6,688 nt of DNA, taken from positions 1 to 6,688 of the forward strand of contig CAUZEO010000294.1 in the NCBI GenBank assembly GCA_963578625.1. Reading direction: 5' to 3'. This DNA is from CAUZEO01 sp963578625 (GTDB lineage Bacteria; Verrucomicrobiota; Kiritimatiellia; SLOV01). The notes under the pieces are model-generated. The model saw only the letters and a list, made by a program, of their open reading frames with translations, had not been told where the DNA came from and did no database searches. Positions 4,771 through 6,688 of this stretch are shown piece by piece. The number at the start of each line of letters is the position of its first letter. Position 1 is the first letter of the stretch. Position numbers and translations under genes: made by a program.

Positions 4771-6498
4771 GTGTTACAGACGTTGGAACAGGAATTCAGT
4801 GATTGGGCATTCGCGGCATTTTCGGCCGCGTTTCCCGATGCCGCTCTCGTGCGTGACGAGGTCTCGGTCGTTGCCACATCCGAGAAGGGATTCGGGGACT
4901 ACCAGTGTAACGCGGCCATGGGTCTCGCGCGCGTACTGAAGCAGGCCCCGCGCGCGATCGCTGAAGCAGCGGTTCAGGCGATTGAGGCTCCGAAATCGGT
5001 CGGCCGGATTGAAATCGCCGGGCCGGGGTTCATCAATTTGTACCTGGATGAGGGCTGGATGAGCACCCGGCTCGAGCAGCTATCAGCAGAACCCGACCGG
5101 ATGGGGGTGCCGGAAGCCGGTGCCGGAAGGACTGTTGTACTGGACTATTCCAGTCCGAACATCGCAAAGCGGATGCACATCGGCCATATCCGGTCGACCG
5201 TCATCGGCAACGTGCTGGACCGCATGCACCGTTTCCTGGGGTATCGGGTGATTTCGGACAATCACATCGGCGACTGGGGGACCCAGTTCGGAATATTGAT
5301 CATGGGCTACCGGGAATTCCTCGACGAGGATGCACTCGGTCGGGATCCGGTCGGAGAGCTGGAGCGGATCTATGTCGCCAGCAGCGAGCGGGGCGCCTCG
5401 GACGAGGAATGGATGAACCAGGCCAGGGAAGAGCTTCGCAAGCTTCAGCAGGGCGATCCCGAAAATACGGAAATCTGGACACGATTTTTGGACCTGAGCC
5501 GCGGTGAATTCGACGCAATTTATGAGCAACTGGGAGTCACCTTCGATTTGGAGCGTGGTGAAAGCTATTACCGGGAGCGGGTTCCCGGATTGCTTGATTC
5601 ACTAAAGGAGGAGGGCATCGCCAGGGAAAGTGAGGGGGCGCAGGTCGTTTTTCTGGAAGAAGAAGAATTGCCGGTCTGCATCGTGCAGAAAAGCGACGGC
5701 GCTTCCAATTATGCGACGACTGACCTGGCCACGATCCAGAGTCGTGTCGAGGAGTTCAACCCGGATGCCATTGTGTACGTGACGGACAAGCGGCAACAGA
5801 CGCACTTCAAGCAGATTTTTGCCATCGCAAGCAAGATGGGCGTCAGTACGCGGTTGGAGCATGTCTGGTTTGGCCTGATGAGCCTTCCCGAGGGAGCGTT
5901 CTCAACCCGGGACGGGAATGTCATCCCTCTAACCGCTCTTCTGTCTGAGGCGCAGCGGCGGGCTCAAAAGCTTGTCGAAGGTTCCAGCCCCGGAATGAGC
6001 CCCGAGGAGCAGGAGAACGTGGCGCGCGCGGTAGGAATCGGTGCGGTCAAATACGCTGATTTGAGCCAGAACCCGCAGAGTGATGTAGCCTTCACCTGGG
6101 AAAAAGCGATGTCGATGGACGGGAACTCGGCCCCCTATCTACAGTACGTCTATGCGCGAATTTCCAGTGTGTGTGACAAATACAACGATCAATTTCCCCA
6201 GCTGGATCTCGAGAATTTCCCCATCCTCTTGATCGAGGCAGTGGAGCGCCAGGTTGCCGCGCACCTGCTTCGGTTTCCCGAAGCGCTTTTGCGTGCCTGC
6301 AGGCAGTACCGCCCCAATCTTCTCGCCGACTACCTGTACGAGTTGTCCCAGAACTACAACCGGTTTTACCAGGGCGTGCCTTTTCTGAAAGCAGAAGAAG
6401 GAACGCGGGAAAGCCGGGTCAGGTTATGCGGCCTGGTAGCAAAGACCCTCCAGGTAGGACTGGGGCTTATGGGGATCGAGGCGCCAGAAAGAATTTGA
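4771..6498 (+). CDS. argS: Arginyl-tRNA synthetase (class I)
   Basis: A complete 575-residue cytoplasmic enzyme that charges tRNA-Arg using ATP. The N-terminal Add-1 domain includes KGFGDYQCNAAMGLA (39-53) and IAGPGFINLYL (82-92). The catalytic core has DYSSPNIAKRMHIGHIRST (125-143) with the HIGH signature at 136-139, followed by NHIGDWGTQFG (164-174). The KMSKS loop position reads FSTRDGNVIPL (377-387); loss of a canonical KMSKS is common in ArgRS. The C-terminal DALR anticodon-binding domain includes APYLQYVYARI (454-464) and ends in LGLMGIEAPERI. Length and domain order are normal and there are no frame breaks. The start is GTG 4771, with GGAG 7 nt upstream; an in-frame TGA at 4741-4743 excludes a much longer product. 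It stands alone on the plus strand, downstream of a gap shared with the divergent Lys/Ala-rich gene. Confidence 0.97.
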   Translation: MLQTLEQEFSDWAFAAFSAAFPDAALVRDEVSVVATSEKGFGDYQCNAAMGLARVLKQAPRAIAEAAVQAIEAPKSVGRIEIAGPGFINLYLDEGWMSTRLEQLSAEPDRMGVPEAGAGRTVVLDYSSPNIAKRMHIGHIRSTVIGNVLDRMHRFLGYRVISDNHIGDWGTQFGILIMGYREFLDEDALGRDPVGELERIYVASSERGASDEEWMNQAREELRKLQQGDPENTEIWTRFLDLSRGEFDAIYEQLGVTFDLERGESYYRERVPGLLDSLKEEGIARESEGAQVVFLEEEELPVCIVQKSDGASNYATTDLATIQSRVEEFNPDAIVYVTDKRQQTHFKQIFAIASKMGVSTRLEHVWFGLMSLPEGAFSTRDGNVIPLTALLSEAQRRAQKLVEGSSPGMSPEEQENVARAVGIGAVKYADLSQNPQSDVAFTWEKAMSMDGNSAPYLQYVYARISSVCDKYNDQFPQLDLENFPILLIEAVERQVAAHLLRFPEALLRACRQYRPNLLADYLYELSQNYNRFYQGVPFLKAEEGTRESRVRLCGLVAKTLQVGLGLMGIEAPERI

Positions 6499-6534
6499 GA
6501 AATTTCAGATTTTTGAGTTTGAATTGCCCGTAAG

Positions 6535-6555
6535 GGTTGGTTCCCGAAACCAACC
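6535..6555. repeat. Perfect 8-bp inverted repeat 3' of argS
   Basis: GGTTGGTT (6535-6542), loop CCCGA, AACCAACC (6548-6555). It begins 36 nt after the argS stop. On the plus strand it is followed by an A tract, not a T tract, so it is not a classic intrinsic terminator for argS. It may act as a 3'-end stabiliser or factor-dependent stop. A small CCC-GTAA-GGG hairpin (6527-6536) lies just before it and partly overlaps. Confidence 0.45.
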
Positions 6556-6581
6556 AAAAACAGGGCGGTTTACCCCCACTG
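6556..6581 (-). terminator. Weak terminator-like hairpin with T5 tract
   Basis: On the minus strand CAGTGG (6581-6576) can pair with CCCTG (6565-6561) around a bulged T, and TTTTT (6560-6556) follows directly. This fits a weak intrinsic terminator for a gene arriving from the right edge on the minus strand. The stem is short and imperfect. Confidence 0.25.
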
Positions 6582-6592
6582 ATACCGGGTTG

Positions 6593-6688
6593 TTACAAAA
6601 GATCGATAGGCGTACGCAAATGGTCCAAGGTAAGGACGAGCGCGTCTACATCACTGTCGGTTCGTCGCCGTCGAGGAATCCGTGGAGT
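6593..6688 (-). CDS. Possible C-terminal end of a convergent gene, unidentified
   Basis: A minus-strand frame is open from the right edge to TAA at 6595-6593 and ends DVDALVLTLDHLRTPIDLL, which has the look of real protein (hydrophobic and polar alternation, varied codons). Only 31 residues are visible, so no family can be given. Another minus frame, ending FLDGDEPTVM, and a plus-strand frame from ATG 6621 (MVQGKDERVYITVG, running off the edge, no clear Shine-Dalgarno) compete for the same bases. The terminator-like hairpin just past the TAA slightly favours the convergent reading. Confidence 0.25.
   Translation of the reverse strand, partial: TPRIPRRRRTDSDVDALVLTLDHLRTPIDLL

Noticed and set aside
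4542..4877. Minus-strand frame of 111 codons crossing the argS start
   Set aside because: It reads a different frame from the Lys/Ala-rich protein and runs antisense into the conserved ArgRS N terminus; its composition is not protein-like.
1..6688. Mobile element, phage, CRISPR or defence system
   Set aside because: No transposase, integrase, nuclease or toxin motif, no spaced repeats and no terminal inverted repeats were seen; the genes are housekeeping and envelope genes.

Overview
The window looks like an ordinary chromosomal segment of a moderately GC-rich bacterium. It has Shine-Dalgarno sites, sigma70-like promoters, and a mix of housekeeping and envelope or sugar-nucleotide genes. I cannot name the phylum. 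The short S21, the xylose-isomerase-like TIM-barrel protein and the Lys/Ala-rich protein with a DUF2934-like tail would suit a PVC-like or candidate phylum, but that is only an inference. There is no CRISPR array, phage gene, insertion sequence, rRNA or tRNA.

Layout. Positions 1-3522 are read on the minus strand. In transcription order they hold ugd (UDP-glucose 6-dehydrogenase, 3522-2224), rpsU (S21, 2107-1922), a sugar phosphate isomerase/epimerase-like TIM barrel (from about 1918 to 1007), a broken gmd (GDP-mannose 4,6-dehydratase, 973-297), and the first 100 codons of an SDR epimerase, probably the GDP-4-keto-6-deoxymannose reductase rmd (300 to the left edge). ugd and rpsU each have a recognisable promoter. 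The genes after rpsU are packed tightly enough to be one transcript. From 3713 rightward the plus strand carries a secreted lytic-transglycosylase-like protein (3713-4330) and argS (4771-6498). Between them, on the minus strand, is a small Lys/Ala-rich gene that ends in a DUF2934-like motif and appears frameshifted. The last 190 bases hold hairpins and perhaps the 3' end of a convergent gene.

How the genes fit together. ugd makes UDP-glucuronate. gmd and rmd would together convert GDP-mannose to GDP-rhamnose, so the minus-strand block is a sugar-nucleotide supply cluster for surface polysaccharide. The gmd step is dead at this locus. About 100 codons are missing in frame, including most of the Rossmann core, and the remainder carries two single-base frameshifts and one stop codon. 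The downstream rmd start still overlaps the gmd stop codon.

I did not find a new multi-gene system. The observations most worth checking are gene decay (gmd and the Lys/Ala-rich gene), start codons that appear to be CTG, a possible leaderless ugd transcript and a hairpin in the rpsU leader.
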